From NCBI GenBank assembly GCA_946407725.1, contig CAMJPM010000002.1, positions 37,818 to 101,817 of the forward strand: DNA of 64,000 bases, given 5' to 3'. This document shows positions 1 through 9,972 of the stretch, piece after piece. The translations under genes were made by a program, and so were the position numbers. Within the stretch, counting starts at the first letter, position 1. Each line of letters starts with the position of its first letter. The DNA is from an uncultured Lachnospiraceae bacterium (GTDB lineage Bacteria > Bacillota > Clostridia > Lachnospirales > Lachnospiraceae). A model generated the notes under the pieces. That model was given only the letters and a program-made list of their open reading frames with translations, searched no databases and was not told the DNA's origin.

Positions 1-805
1 CCCACATGGGAGGGTTTCCGGTTAAAAGAAGAAATGTTCCCGGAATTAATGCAAGGGCCATTGCCGCAAAGACCACCGCCGGAGTATAGATCCTTGAAAA
101 TTTCGCTATGAAATTTTCGGATCTTGATTTTCTGGAGCCTGCGTCCTCTATAAGCTCCAGCACCTTTGATACCGTGGAATCCGCAAATTCCCTGGTGGTC
201 TCTATCTCCAGAAAACCGCTCTTATTTATGCATCCGCTTATAACCTCATCTCCGGCTGAAACATCCCTTGGCAGGGATTCCCCGGTAAGAGCCGCCGTAT
301 CCAGGCTTGAAGAGCCTTTCCGCACAATGCCGTCAATGGGGATCCTGTCTCCGGGTCTCACCGCTATAATAGTGCCGATCTCCACGTCCTCCGGGTCGGT
401 TTCCGTAAGCTGCCCGTCTTCATCCTTCACATAGGCATATTCGGGGGCTATGTCCATGAGATCTGCGATACTCTTTCTGCTCCTGTCTACCGCATAGCTC
501 TGGAAAAGCTCTCCCGTCTGATAAAACAGCATTACGGCAACAGCCTCCAGATAGTCTCCGTCTCCCATAAAACCCGCTGCCAGAGCTCCCAGGGTTGCCA
601 CCGTCATAAGAAAGCACTCATCAAAGGGCTGGCGGTGTATGATACCGAGTACCGCCTTTCTCAAAACATCATATCCCACAATGAAGTAGGGTATAAGAAA
701 CAGCAGCAGCCGCAGAACCCCTTTAACCCCTGAAAAAGAGAGTAACAATAAAAGGATCGCTGCCGCCAGTATTCTGAATAAAACTGTCTTCTGCTTTTTA
801 TTCAT
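1..805 (-). CDS. Heavy-metal translocating P-type ATPase (CadA/ZntA-like), N-terminal part, runs off window start
   Basis: Reverse-strand translation from ATG at 805 reads MNKKQKTVLFRILAAAIL... with ...VRPGDRIPIDGIV...LDTAALTGESLPRDVSAGDEVISGCINKSG (P-type ATPase actuator domain, TGES). Confidence 0.9.
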   Translation of the reverse strand, partial: MNKKQKTVLFRILAAAILLLLLSFSGVKGVLRLLLFLIPYFIVGYDVLRKAVLGIIHRQPFDECFLMTVATLGALAAGFMGDGDYLEAVAVMLFYQTGELFQSYAVDRSRKSIADLMDIAPEYAYVKDEDGQLTETDPEDVEIGTIIAVRPGDRIPIDGIVRKGSSSLDTAALTGESLPRDVSAGDEVISGCINKSGFLEIETTREFADSTVSKVLELIEDAGSRKSRSENFIAKFSRIYTPAVVFAAMALALIPGTFLLLTGNPPMW

Positions 806-820
806 GATCCGCACCCTGCT

Positions 821-1039
821 CTAATAAAAGATTTTGCAGTCACTCTCCACAGCTTTGCAGTTCTTTTCCACATCTTTTATCACTTCACCCGGATCGGATC
901 CCTCCTCAAATTCCACCTTCATTTTTAACATCATAAAATTCACTACGGCATCCTTTACACCCTTAGTGGCCTTTGCCGCATCCTCCATTTTCTGTGCGCA
1001 GTTGGCGCAGTCCACCTCTATCTTATAGCTCTTTTTCAT
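821..1039 (-). CDS. Heavy-metal-associated (HMA) domain protein
   Basis: MKKSYKIEVDCANCAQKMEDAAKATKGV...; CxxC metal motif; directly upstream of the P-type ATPase. Confidence 0.85.
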   Translation of the reverse strand: MKKSYKIEVDCANCAQKMEDAAKATKGVKDAVVNFMMLKMKVEFEEGSDPGEVIKDVEKNCKAVESDCKIFY

Positions 1040-1170
1040 ACTAAAACCCGTCCTTTCTGTTATTGTGAAAGCCACACCATTTAAGGTTCGCTTCCTCTCG
1101 CATTGTCTGCCTTCGTAAAATGATCAGAACTCCCATACTAATCTGTTCAAAAAATAATTATTTCTGCCAT

Positions 1171-1194
1171 ACGATTAAACATATATTTAATCGT
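1171..1194. promoter_or_regulatory. Near-perfect palindrome, candidate ArsR/SmtB-type operator
   Basis: ACGATTAAACATATATTTAATCGT; one mismatch between 12-nt half-sites; between the HMA/ATPase operon and the Fe-ADH gene. Confidence 0.5.
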
Positions 1195-1246
1195 TAAATA
1201 TATTATAGGCCTTTTAACTTTTTTGTCAATGGGATTCTTTATGGGC

Positions 1247-1275
1247 TTGATTTAATTTTGTACTTGTTGTATAAT
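1247..1275 (+). promoter_or_regulatory. Sigma-A-type promoter of the Fe-ADH gene
   Basis: TTGATT - 17 nt - TATAAT. Confidence 0.7.
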
Positions 1276-1321
1276 CTCCATTATTGTTAAAATTTTAACG
1301 CATTATAAGGAGGATTTACAA

Positions 1322-2539
1322 ATGGGACGTTTTACATTACCGAGAGACATTTATCATGGAAAGGGCGCTCTTGAGACCTTAAAGACCCTTAAAGGCAAGA
1401 AGGCCATGATCTGCGTGGGCGGCGGTTCCATGAAGAAGTTTGGTTTCCTTGACAGGGCTGAAGGCTATCTGAAGGAAGCGGGAATGGAAGTTAAGATCTT
1501 TGAAGGTATTGAACCCGATCCGTCAGTTGACACTGTTATGAAGGGCGCTGCTGCCATGCAGGAGTTCGGCCCCGACTGGATCGTTGCCATAGGCGGAGGC
1601 TCTCCCATAGATGCAGCTAAAGCCATGTGGATAAAGTATGAGTATCCCGAGTGCACATTTGAAGATATGTGCAAGGTTTTCGGTATCCCCGAGCTGAGAA
1701 AGAAAGCTCATTTCTGCGCTATCTCTTCCACCTCCGGAACGGCTACCGAGGTTACCGCATTCTCAATCATCACTGACTACAGCAAGGGCATCAAATATCC
1801 CATCGCTGACTTTGAGATCACTCCTGATATCGCCATTGTTGATCCCGAGCTGGCAGAGACCATGCCCAAAAAGCTGGTGGCACATACCGGAATGGATGCC
1901 ATCACCCACGCAATCGAGGCTTATGTTTCCACAGCCAACAGTCCCTATGCCGATTCTCTTGCTATCCACGCAATAGAGCTCATCCAGGACAATCTCGTAA
2001 AGAGCTATAACGAAGACATGACTGCAAGGGATACCATGCATGACGCACAGTGTCTCGCAGGAATGGCCTTCTCCAATGCCCTTCTCGGAATCGTTCATTC
2101 CATGGCTCATAAGACCGGTGCTGCTTTTGACGACTACGGCGCACACATTATCCACGGTGCAGCAAATGCAATGTACCTTCCCAAGGTCATCGCCTTTAAC
2201 GCAAAGGATGAGACCGCAAAGAAATGCTACGGCGTCATCGCTGATTACATGCACCTGGGCGGAAACAGTGATGATGAAAAGGTTACTCTCTTGATCAACT
2301 ATCTCCGCAAGATGAATGATGACCTCAACATCCCTCACTGCATCAAGAATTACGGTGCTGACAGCTATCCCACAGAGCAGGGCTTTGTTCCTGAGGAGGT
2401 ATTCAAGGAGAGGCTCCACGACATCGCAGCAAATGCCATCCTCGATGCATGCACAGGCTCCAACCCCAGGCAGCCTTCCCAGGAAGAGATGGAAAAGCTC
2501 CTTCTCTGCTGCTACTACGACACAGAAGTAGACTTCTGA
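1322..2539 (+). CDS. Iron-containing alcohol dehydrogenase
   Basis: 405 aa; GGGSPIDAAKAMW, SGTATEVTAFSII, HTGMDAITHAIEAYVS, GIVHSMAHKTGAAF typical of Fe-ADH; SD aaggagg upstream. Confidence 0.95.
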   Translation: MGRFTLPRDIYHGKGALETLKTLKGKKAMICVGGGSMKKFGFLDRAEGYLKEAGMEVKIFEGIEPDPSVDTVMKGAAAMQEFGPDWIVAIGGGSPIDAAKAMWIKYEYPECTFEDMCKVFGIPELRKKAHFCAISSTSGTATEVTAFSIITDYSKGIKYPIADFEITPDIAIVDPELAETMPKKLVAHTGMDAITHAIEAYVSTANSPYADSLAIHAIELIQDNLVKSYNEDMTARDTMHDAQCLAGMAFSNALLGIVHSMAHKTGAAFDDYGAHIIHGAANAMYLPKVIAFNAKDETAKKCYGVIADYMHLGGNSDDEKVTLLINYLRKMNDDLNIPHCIKNYGADSYPTEQGFVPEEVFKERLHDIAANAILDACTGSNPRQPSQEEMEKLLLCCYYDTEVDF

Positions 2540-2559
2540 TCATTCTTGTCTTACAGAAC

Positions 2560-2586
2560 GGGGCTGCCGCATTTAGCGGCAGCCCC
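2560..2586 (+). terminator. Rho-independent terminator
   Basis: GGGGCTGCCGC attta GCGGCAGCCCC followed by a T-rich tract. Confidence 0.8.
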
Positions 2587-2591
2587 TATTT

Positions 2592-3641
2592 TTACTGGTT
2601 TTCTCCTTTGAGATCAGAAATGATCCTGTCTTTTTCCTCGTTTTGTTGTCTTAACAAGGAGTTCTGCTGTTCCAGCGAGGATTTCTGCTGTTCCAGTGAA
2701 GTTTTTTCCTGTTTCAGCGCTTCCAATTGATTATGCAGGTCGTCTATCATGTATTTTGTCGTGTTACGATCCATTATCCGTAATGCCTCTGAAAACATAC
2801 CTATCACCTCCTCCGGTTTCTTTCGGAATTCTGAAATATCCTGGTACATACGGAGAAATTCCGGATACTGTTCTATCAGTCTTATTACCTCTTCCGGTTT
2901 CTCTGCGGTAAAGAACGTCAGCCATGCATCAAGCGTACTGTTAATCTTATTTTCTTCTTTCTTTTTGAATGTGTCAAGGGAGATATACGTGATGTTTTCA
3001 AGGGATGTGACATTAACTCCGCTGCTGTATGAAGTATATCTGTGATGAATGTATTCAGGAGAGACATCTGTAAACTCTTTCGTACTCTGCTCCATGATGA
3101 CAATGAGATTTACCGGTTTCATATCACGATAGCTGAAGGCTTTACCCTTTTCCGCTCGGATCTTTCCATACTGACGCATAAGCATGTCAGCAATATAACA
3201 GCTGCTCCTCTCTCCCGGAAAAAGATAACCCAGCCTTTGCATTTCTATGTTGATGAATGAACCATCTTCCAGGATTACGAGTATATCCATGATCACCTGG
3301 CTTCCTTCATCTGTTATCATACTGCCCTCTCTCGGGGGAACGCTTACGATCCTGACTTTCTGCCCGTAGAGAGCTGAAATGAAGGATTCGACCCGTTCCG
3401 GATTCTCAACCGGATCCATTACCTTCTGGAAAAATTTGTCATATAATATCTGCAGCGTAGTTTCTCCTGCAAGAAATCCTATGATCCGTTCCTGATCAGC
3501 AGGGGAAAAACTGTTAAACTGCATAAGGGTTTCCGGGCTTTTACTGATATCCTTTATAACAAGATCCCGTTTCTTTGGTTTTCCAAAAGCCTTACGAAGT
3601 ATAGGTGGGAATTCTTTTGCTTTGAAATGATTTTTAGACAT
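2592..3641 (-). CDS. Rpn-family PD-(D/E)XK nuclease/putative transposase
   Basis: MSKNHFKAKEFPPILRKAFGKPKKRD...VIMDILVILEDGSFINIEMQ...; C-terminal coiled coil (SLEQQKSSLEQQNSLLRQQ). Confidence 0.75.
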   Translation of the reverse strand: MSKNHFKAKEFPPILRKAFGKPKKRDLVIKDISKSPETLMQFNSFSPADQERIIGFLAGETTLQILYDKFFQKVMDPVENPERVESFISALYGQKVRIVSVPPREGSMITDEGSQVIMDILVILEDGSFINIEMQRLGYLFPGERSSCYIADMLMRQYGKIRAEKGKAFSYRDMKPVNLIVIMEQSTKEFTDVSPEYIHHRYTSYSSGVNVTSLENITYISLDTFKKKEENKINSTLDAWLTFFTAEKPEEVIRLIEQYPEFLRMYQDISEFRKKPEEVIGMFSEALRIMDRNTTKYMIDDLHNQLEALKQEKTSLEQQKSSLEQQNSLLRQQNEEKDRIISDLKGENQ

Positions 3642-4053
3642 TAAGCAGCCTCCTTTACAAAATGATCTGTCGCAGGAGGATAAAGAGACTTCTTCTGTGC
3701 TCCTGCATATAAAAATTGTGAAATAAATAGCATGAGCACTGTTCCTGAACGGACGATATGTTCTGTCATGCCTTGGGCGGACTGCCCCTGATATGGCTGA
3801 AATTATACGCCGGAGAAATAATAAAAGCAACCCCATAATAACACAGAAAACGGATGACAAATCAACCTGTCCGTGCTACAATCTCTGCATAAGCAGTTTC
3901 TTTCAAAAAATCACAGGTTTTATACCTTCTAATCATTCTATTTATTCTAAGATTCCTGCTTATATCCCAATTTACTTAAGCAGGAGCTGAGAAACACAAT
4001 AATTCATTTTCACCTCCTGCCAGAAACTTTTACATCATAAGGAGGTAGAGAAA

Positions 4054-4950
4054 ATGAACTATGACAATTTCAGAAATGTTAAGCCTTATGAAGAACTTGA
4101 ATTCAGGGATGATTTCATGTTCGGCAAGGTGATGGAGGACATAGAGCTGTGCAGGGAGGTGTTGGAGTGCCTTCTCCAGCATCCTGTGGGAGAACTGACA
4201 ATTCCCGAGTCCCAGAAGGAATTCCGGTATTCCGAAAAAGGGAAGCCCATCCGGCTGGATATTTACTCATGCGATGACGATACCGTTTATGACACGGAAA
4301 TGCAAAACCTGAATCACAGATCTGTTGAAGCACTTGAACTTCCGAAAAGGAGCAGATTTTACCAGTCTTCCATTGATACGGATTTTATGAATAAAAATTA
4401 TTCATATAAAAGGCTTCCGGAAAGCGTGATATTGTTTATCTGCACTTTTGACCCTTTCGGTAAAGGCTTGAGCCGGTATACATTTCAGGAGAAATGCGCT
4501 GAGGATGAAGCCATCTCTCTCAATGACGGGACGACAAAGATATTTTTCAACTGCAGGTATGGCGGAAATGATATTCCCGATGATCTGCGCCGGTTTTATG
4601 ACTACATAGAGACAGGAAAGGCTGACAGTGTCCTGACAAAACAGCTGGCTAAGGCTGTTTCGGATGCAAGAAAACGTGAGGAATGGAGGTCTGCGTATAT
4701 GAAAGAAATATCATTGCTCATAGATGCCAGAGAAGAAGGAATAGCACAAGGAATTGAGCGGGGTATTGCGCAAGGCATCGAGCAGGGCATTAAGCAGGGC
4801 ATGGAGCAGGGCATGGAGCGTGGCATTAAGCAGGGTATGGAGCTTGGAGTGAAGAAAGAGCAGGCAAATACTGAAGCTGAGCGCTTGAGAGCTGACAAGG
4901 CTGAGGCTTTAGTGGAGAAATACAGGGAAAAATACGGGGCTTTAACCTGA
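4054..4950 (+). CDS. Rpn-family PD-(D/E)XK nuclease/putative transposase
   Basis: FRDDFMFGKVMED...PIRLDIYSCDDDTVYDTEMQN; C-terminal GIAQGIERGIAQGIEQGIKQGMEQG repeat typical of the family. Confidence 0.85.
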   Translation: MNYDNFRNVKPYEELEFRDDFMFGKVMEDIELCREVLECLLQHPVGELTIPESQKEFRYSEKGKPIRLDIYSCDDDTVYDTEMQNLNHRSVEALELPKRSRFYQSSIDTDFMNKNYSYKRLPESVILFICTFDPFGKGLSRYTFQEKCAEDEAISLNDGTTKIFFNCRYGGNDIPDDLRRFYDYIETGKADSVLTKQLAKAVSDARKREEWRSAYMKEISLLIDAREEGIAQGIERGIAQGIEQGIKQGMEQGMERGIKQGMELGVKKEQANTEAERLRADKAEALVEKYREKYGALT

Positions 4951-5026
4951 AGCCCGATTGACCGTTGGCTGCCAAATGTCCGCTCGTGCAAGCACGGCGG
5001 CCGCTTGGCGGCTTATTGTATGTGAA

Positions 5027-5059
5027 AACCTCCCGGGAGAATACCCGGGAGGCTTTTTT
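5027..5059 (+). terminator. Rho-independent terminator
   Basis: AACCTCCCGGGagaataCCCGGGAGGCTTTTTT. Confidence 0.8.
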
Positions 5060-5094
5060 ACTTACTTGAACTATTATTGTTCGGTTTTACCTGA

Positions 5095-6429
5095 TCAGTC
5101 TACGCTGTATACATAGCCTTCGCCGTCAGCCTTGTAAACACCTTTACGTATTTTCTTCTCATCTTTGGGAGATACCCTGAAAGCATATTTATAATCATTA
5201 TTATCATAACTGTAAATATAATTTCCTTTGAACTCTGTAATCACAGATACAGTAGTTCCACCAACGGTTCCTGTTCCGAGTTCGTAGTCGGTTCCGGCTT
5301 TCATCTTTGCTTCTCCTATTTCATTGTCATTCCAATCATATATTTTGCTGACAATAGAAGCGCTATTATTTTTGCTGTTAAACTTTGAAACAACTATGTC
5401 ACTGTAATTTACAGTATCTTGATCAACATTACCAGCATAGTAAGCATAGTCTTCTACTACGGGTTTTCCGTCTTTATATATTGTTCTTGATCCCATATTT
5501 CCAGGGTTCCACACACTAACAACCTTCTGATTTATTGCAAACTGGTAGGTTTTGGACTTGAGTGCTGTCTTAATTGTCTTGGCCTGTGCCTTGGCATCAT
5601 CTTTTGCTTTTACTGAAATAGTAAATGTAGGAAGCTCACCTGTTTTCTTATACTCTTCATACTCAAGTTTTGCGTACTCTTTACCGTTTACTGTCTTCTT
5701 TCCAACTACAGTAATGGCCTGTCCGGATACAGATGCATCCTTAGCATGTTTTTTATCTACTTTAACAGCTGCTACAGAAGCTCCCGGAACTGTTGTAACA
5801 GTACCATTTTCATACTTAACAAGAGCTACGGAAACATCCAGAGCCTCCGCTCTGCTCTTTGTTGCCTTATGAAGTCCGGATTTGTTGTAATCAAACTTCT
5901 GACCTGTATATGTAAATACAGGTATCTTTTCTTCTACACCCTCAACAAAATACTGCCCATCTGTTCCAGAATATGAAACAAAGAGATAGTAACCGGCATC
6001 AAGAGGAACAACATCGTAGAAAGCATTTCCTGCATCAACCAATCCATCAACACCCTCATAATTATCCTGACTTACTGTAATAGCCGATTTATTTACGAGA
6101 TAGGTGTCAAGATCTGCCTTAAGAACAGTAGCCATAAGAGTCTTTCCACTCGTGGTTTTATTCCATGATACAGGATCAGTAACTCCGGAAAGTGTAACAA
6201 CCATACCTTTCTTTTCATCAGGAGTACGGGTTACTTTAGTGGTTTTCTTGCCATCCTTGTCCCTGATGAAATTATCATAATCATCCCAATCTTCCTGACT
6301 GTACGTTACAAGATCCGCTTCAGCCTTACTATCTGCTGCCTGTTCTTCTCCAAATGCCATAGTATTCATGCTGAATACCATTGAAGCTGCGAGGAGAAGA
6401 GATAAAACCTTACTTGTTCTCTTCTTCAT
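5095..6429 (-). CDS. Secreted protein of unknown function
   Basis: 444 aa; signal peptide MKKRTSKVLSLLLAASMVFSMNTMAFGEE; SD aaaggagat upstream. Confidence 0.75.
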   Translation of the reverse strand: MKKRTSKVLSLLLAASMVFSMNTMAFGEEQAADSKAEADLVTYSQEDWDDYDNFIRDKDGKKTTKVTRTPDEKKGMVVTLSGVTDPVSWNKTTSGKTLMATVLKADLDTYLVNKSAITVSQDNYEGVDGLVDAGNAFYDVVPLDAGYYLFVSYSGTDGQYFVEGVEEKIPVFTYTGQKFDYNKSGLHKATKSRAEALDVSVALVKYENGTVTTVPGASVAAVKVDKKHAKDASVSGQAITVVGKKTVNGKEYAKLEYEEYKKTGELPTFTISVKAKDDAKAQAKTIKTALKSKTYQFAINQKVVSVWNPGNMGSRTIYKDGKPVVEDYAYYAGNVDQDTVNYSDIVVSKFNSKNNSASIVSKIYDWNDNEIGEAKMKAGTDYELGTGTVGGTTVSVITEFKGNYIYSYDNNDYKYAFRVSPKDEKKIRKGVYKADGEGYVYSVD

Positions 6430-6592
6430 GTTATAATCTCCTTTTTTATTTGATATTTTGCTCCCCCGGATAAATGACTGTGCCTCCATTTCCGGGACAT
6501 AACAACTGTGTACGTATTAAAAGTACCCCCCTGTCCGGGAAAAGATTTAAACTTTTTAAAAAACTTTTGAACATTTTGAAAATTTTGATTTT

Positions 6593-6970
6593 TTACCTTG
6601 GGCAGGCGATCTCTGCCACTTTTTCTATTGTATGGTGCAGGGATTGGGCAAGACCTGTGTCCGCAGCTCTGTAGAGCATTTCCTTGCCCTCCCGGTGGGA
6701 CACGATGAGACCGGCGGCCTTTAGGAGCCGGAGATGATGGGAAACAGCGGGGCTGGACATGCCAACCGCTTCCGCTATATCGAGAACGCACTCCTCCGTA
6801 TGGCAGAGGAGCCAGAAGATCTTCAGCCTGCTGGGATCTCCCAGCTGCTTCATGGCAGAGGATACATTATCTATGACCTCCGGTCCGGGGATGCAGGACA
6901 AAAGATCCGCCGTATCCTTTCCGTGGTCATGGGGGAGCTTAACTTTTTCTTTTATCTGCGGCTTACTCAT
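6593..6970 (-). CDS. ArsR/SmtB-family metalloregulator
   Basis: LGDPSRLKIFWLLCHTEECVLDIAEAVGMSSPAVSHHLRLLKAAGLIVSHREGKEMLYR. Confidence 0.92.
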   Translation of the reverse strand: MSKPQIKEKVKLPHDHGKDTADLLSCIPGPEVIDNVSSAMKQLGDPSRLKIFWLLCHTEECVLDIAEAVGMSSPAVSHHLRLLKAAGLIVSHREGKEMLYRAADTGLAQSLHHTIEKVAEIACPR

Positions 6971-7545
6971 CCGGCGGTTTTTCCTTCCCTCTCCCAGATT
7001 TCCCTGAAATCTATTTCCAGACCTTCGTATATCCCTGACCTCACCTTGTCCTCAAATGTAAATTCCTCTGGAAGCAGGCCCTTCAAAAAATCATATACTA
7101 TAACACTCTGTTCCTCAGGGTTTACGATCCAATAGAGCTTTACACCGCTCTTATTATATAATTTAAGCTTTCTGACATAGTCATGGTTCAGATTTCCGGG
7201 AGAAGCTATCTCTATTATCCAGTCAGGCGAACCTTTGCAGCCTCTGTCTGTAAGCTTATCTTTATCACATATCACACTGATATCCGGTTCCACAACAGTG
7301 GTATCACTGTCTTCAAACAGCTCCACGGCAAAAGGCGCATCATAGACCCTGCAGCCTCCGCCCTTTTCTATTATATAATTCTTGATCAATCTGAATAATT
7401 CCCCGGAAATGCCCTGATGAATACGGCTCGGTGCTGCCATATCATAAAACACCCCGTCTATCAGCTCCACCCTATCATCTTCAGAGGTATTATAGTAATC
7501 TTCAGCGGTATATCTTTTCTCTTCATTAATGCTTATAACAGGCAT
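6967..7545 (-). CDS. Uma2-family (DUF820) PD-(D/E)XK endonuclease-like protein
   Basis: YTAEDYYNTSEDDRVELIDGVFYDMAAPSRIHQ...VVEPDISVICD...DWIIEIASPGN; 4-bp ATGA overlap with the ArsR gene. Confidence 0.9.
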   Translation of the reverse strand: MPVISINEEKRYTAEDYYNTSEDDRVELIDGVFYDMAAPSRIHQGISGELFRLIKNYIIEKGGGCRVYDAPFAVELFEDSDTTVVEPDISVICDKDKLTDRGCKGSPDWIIEIASPGNLNHDYVRKLKLYNKSGVKLYWIVNPEEQSVIVYDFLKGLLPEEFTFEDKVRSGIYEGLEIDFREIWEREGKTAG

Positions 7546-7598
7546 ACCCGGCTCCTTTTTCCTTTTTTGGCTTTTCTCCCGGTATCATAATACGTTTA

Positions 7599-8393
7599 TC
7601 ACATTTTCCGTGAAACCTCGAGGCACTTTTCCATGCACTCAAAAACCGCGCTCCTCATGCCCCTTTCCTCCAGGACCCTTACGGCCTGTATGGTGGTTCC
7701 TCCGGGAGAGCAGACCATATCCTTCAGTTCTCCGGGATGCTTCCCTGTTTCAAGCACCATCTTTGCGCTGCCAAGCACCGCCTGGGACGCAAAAATATAG
7801 GCCTTGTCCCGGGGCATGCCTCCGGCCACGGCAGCATCTGCCATAGCCTCGATAAACATGAATACATAGGCCGGGGAGCTGCCGCTTACGGCAGTTACCA
7901 CATCCATCAGGTTCTCCGGGATCACTTCGGTTTTAGCAAAGCCCTTACAGAGCTCCCTCACCATTTCCACCTCGTCATCCGACACATTTTCGTTCCGGCA
8001 CATGCCTATCATTCCCTCACCCACCATGGCGGGGGTATTTGGCATCATGCGGATTATCTTTACTTCCTTTCCAAATTTCTCTTTTACCCAGGAAAGGGTT
8101 TTGCCGGGAGCTATGGTCACTATAAGCCGCTCCCCGTTCACACTGTCTTTAATGTCATTAATAACCACTTCATAATACTGGGGTTTAACGGAGAGAAACA
8201 GTACATCCGCTTCCCTTGCGGTGCTGCTGTTATCTGTAAATGTACGTATGCCCAGTGCTTCCGCCTTTTCTTTAAGCAGTTTTTCCGAGGCATCGGAAGC
8301 ACAGATATCTTCCCTGCCACAAATACCGGAATCAAGGATCCCCTTTATCATGGCTCCTCCCATATTTCCGCATCCGATAAATCCGACCTTCAT
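7599..8393 (-). CDS. proC: Pyrroline-5-carboxylate reductase
   Basis: MKVGFIGCGNMGGAMIKGIL...IIRMMPNTPAMVGEGM...GSSPAYVFMFIEAMADAAV...CSPGGTTIQAVRVLE. Confidence 0.95.
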   Translation of the reverse strand: MKVGFIGCGNMGGAMIKGILDSGICGREDICASDASEKLLKEKAEALGIRTFTDNSSTAREADVLFLSVKPQYYEVVINDIKDSVNGERLIVTIAPGKTLSWVKEKFGKEVKIIRMMPNTPAMVGEGMIGMCRNENVSDDEVEMVRELCKGFAKTEVIPENLMDVVTAVSGSSPAYVFMFIEAMADAAVAGGMPRDKAYIFASQAVLGSAKMVLETGKHPGELKDMVCSPGGTTIQAVRVLEERGMRSAVFECMEKCLEVSRKM

Positions 8394-8464
8394 CTCTCTC
8401 CATGCTCCTTTCTTCTGTTCCGCAAAAACCCAGGTGGTTATGCATTTTTCAGCAAATGTTATTC

Positions 8465-9103
8465 TTAAACACCGCAAAGGATCTTCATGATCTCCGGCCT
8501 GTCCTTTTCGTAGGATTCAAAATTATAGTAGTTCATCCCCATTGAAGCAGCACCCTGACAGTTGTCAGGCCTGTCGTCAATAAACAGGCACTCCCCGGGT
8601 TTAAGTCCAAATCTGTCAAGAAACAGAGCATATATGGCCTTGTCCGGTTTCAGTAATTTTACGTCACAGGAAAAGATCCCCCCGTCCATCAGCGGAAGAA
8701 AATCCAGTACCTCCGGTCTGGCATGCATTATGACCTTGGAATAATTGGAAAGAAACATTATCCTGTATCCCAGTCTTCTTACATCCCTGAGCCAGGGTAT
8801 GGCATATCCGCAGCGGTGTACTGTCCTGAAGAGGTTATTATAGCACCACATAATGTCCTCTTCCGGGATACCCGGGTCCGCTTCAATAAAGGACTTCAGC
8901 ACCTCCTCTTCGGTCATTACGCCCCTGTCCAGCTCGTTCCAGCGCCCCTCTCCGAAAAAGGCATTTGCGATCCTTAAACCCTTTTCGTCGCCGTATTTTT
9001 TTCTGACAAACTCCAGGCCGTTGAAGGTTATAAGGACATTTCCGATATCAAATACCACGGTCTTTATTTTTTTCCCATCTGGCAAAGCCCTGTTTTCAGC
9101 CAA
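8465..9103 (-). CDS. HAD-family (IA) phosphatase
   Basis: VVFDIGNVLITF, FLSNYSKVI, LKPDKAIYALFLDRF, CLFIDDRPDNCQGA; TTG start. Confidence 0.9.
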   Translation of the reverse strand: MAENRALPDGKKIKTVVFDIGNVLITFNGLEFVRKKYGDEKGLRIANAFFGEGRWNELDRGVMTEEEVLKSFIEADPGIPEEDIMWCYNNLFRTVHRCGYAIPWLRDVRRLGYRIMFLSNYSKVIMHARPEVLDFLPLMDGGIFSCDVKLLKPDKAIYALFLDRFGLKPGECLFIDDRPDNCQGAASMGMNYYNFESYEKDRPEIMKILCGV

Positions 9104-9195
9104 AATATGCCCTCTCTTCCTCCGGCATTATCCATACCGGTGAACCTTCGATATTAAGAAAAACCCCCAGATAAAATCTGAGGGAATTGTAAAAG

Positions 9196-9268
9196 TGCTG
9201 GAACGCAGAGTCGAACTGCGGACCTCATCACTACCAATGATGCGCTCTACCTCCTGAGCCATTCCAGC
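9196..9268 (-). tRNA. tRNA-Thr(GGT)
   Basis: GCTGGAATGGCTCAGGAGGTAGAGCGCATCATTGGTAGTGATGAGGTCCGCAGTTCGACTCTGCGTTCCAGCA; cloverleaf with anticodon loop TTGGTAG. Confidence 0.95.
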
Positions 9269-9342
9269 GTCTCACGCCTGTCTATCCTACCAAAGTATGA
9301 AAGAAAAGTCAAGGGTGGGAAATGTTTCTTTTTCCGTAATAT

Positions 9343-9972
9343 TCATCGGGCCGGTAAGCCGCTGAATGGTAACCTTTTGCCTATCTTCATGCGGATGCGG
9401 GTCAGTGCGTTATCTGTGGATTTTTCATCCCTCCCCAGAACCTTGGCGATCTCCCCGTTCTTCATGCCTGTGAGCCTTAAATCCAGCACCTCCCTTTCAA
9501 GGGGAGAAAGCTCCTCATCAATGATCTTTTCCAGCTGCTCTGCGTTTTCACGGTCTATGGCGATCTTTTCGGGATCGCTTCCGTAATCCTCAAAGCCCTG
9601 TATATTATCTCCCTCAGAAGGAGCATCCTCGCTGAATATGGAAATAAAGCTGTTTAAGGGCTGGTGCTTCAGCCGTCCCATATCCCTTACAGCATTGTAC
9701 AGATGTCTTGTCACAACAAGATTGCAAAAGGTGGGCAGGGAAGCATCCCGTCCGGGATCGTACTCCCTTATGGCCCTGAAAAGGCCTACCATCCCCTCCT
9801 GGAGAAGGTCATCCTTTTCTCCCCCCAGGATGAACATGGAAGCCGTCTTAATCTTTACGATATATTTATATTTATCAAGGAGATACTCCGCCGCCCTCAT
9901 ATCCCCGTCCCTGAAGGCAGTGATAAGCTCATCATCCTGCATATTCTCATAACCGTTCCGGTTATCCTGCAC
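9343..9972 (-). CDS. sigH: RNA polymerase sporulation/stationary-phase sigma factor SigH
   Basis: DDELITAFRDGDMRAAEYLLDKYKYIVK...DDLLQEGMVGLFRAIREYD; rlmB-mrnC neighbourhood. Confidence 0.88.
   Translation of the reverse strand: MQDNRNGYENMQDDELITAFRDGDMRAAEYLLDKYKYIVKIKTASMFILGGEKDDLLQEGMVGLFRAIREYDPGRDASLPTFCNLVVTRHLYNAVRDMGRLKHQPLNSFISIFSEDAPSEGDNIQGFEDYGSDPEKIAIDRENAEQLEKIIDEELSPLEREVLDLRLTGMKNGEIAKVLGRDEKSTDNALTRIRMKIGKRLPFSGLPAR

Noticed and set aside
1763-2419. 218-aa minus-strand ORF
   Set aside because: Antisense to the well-supported Fe-ADH gene.
7737-8468. 243-aa plus-strand ORF
   Set aside because: Antisense to proC.
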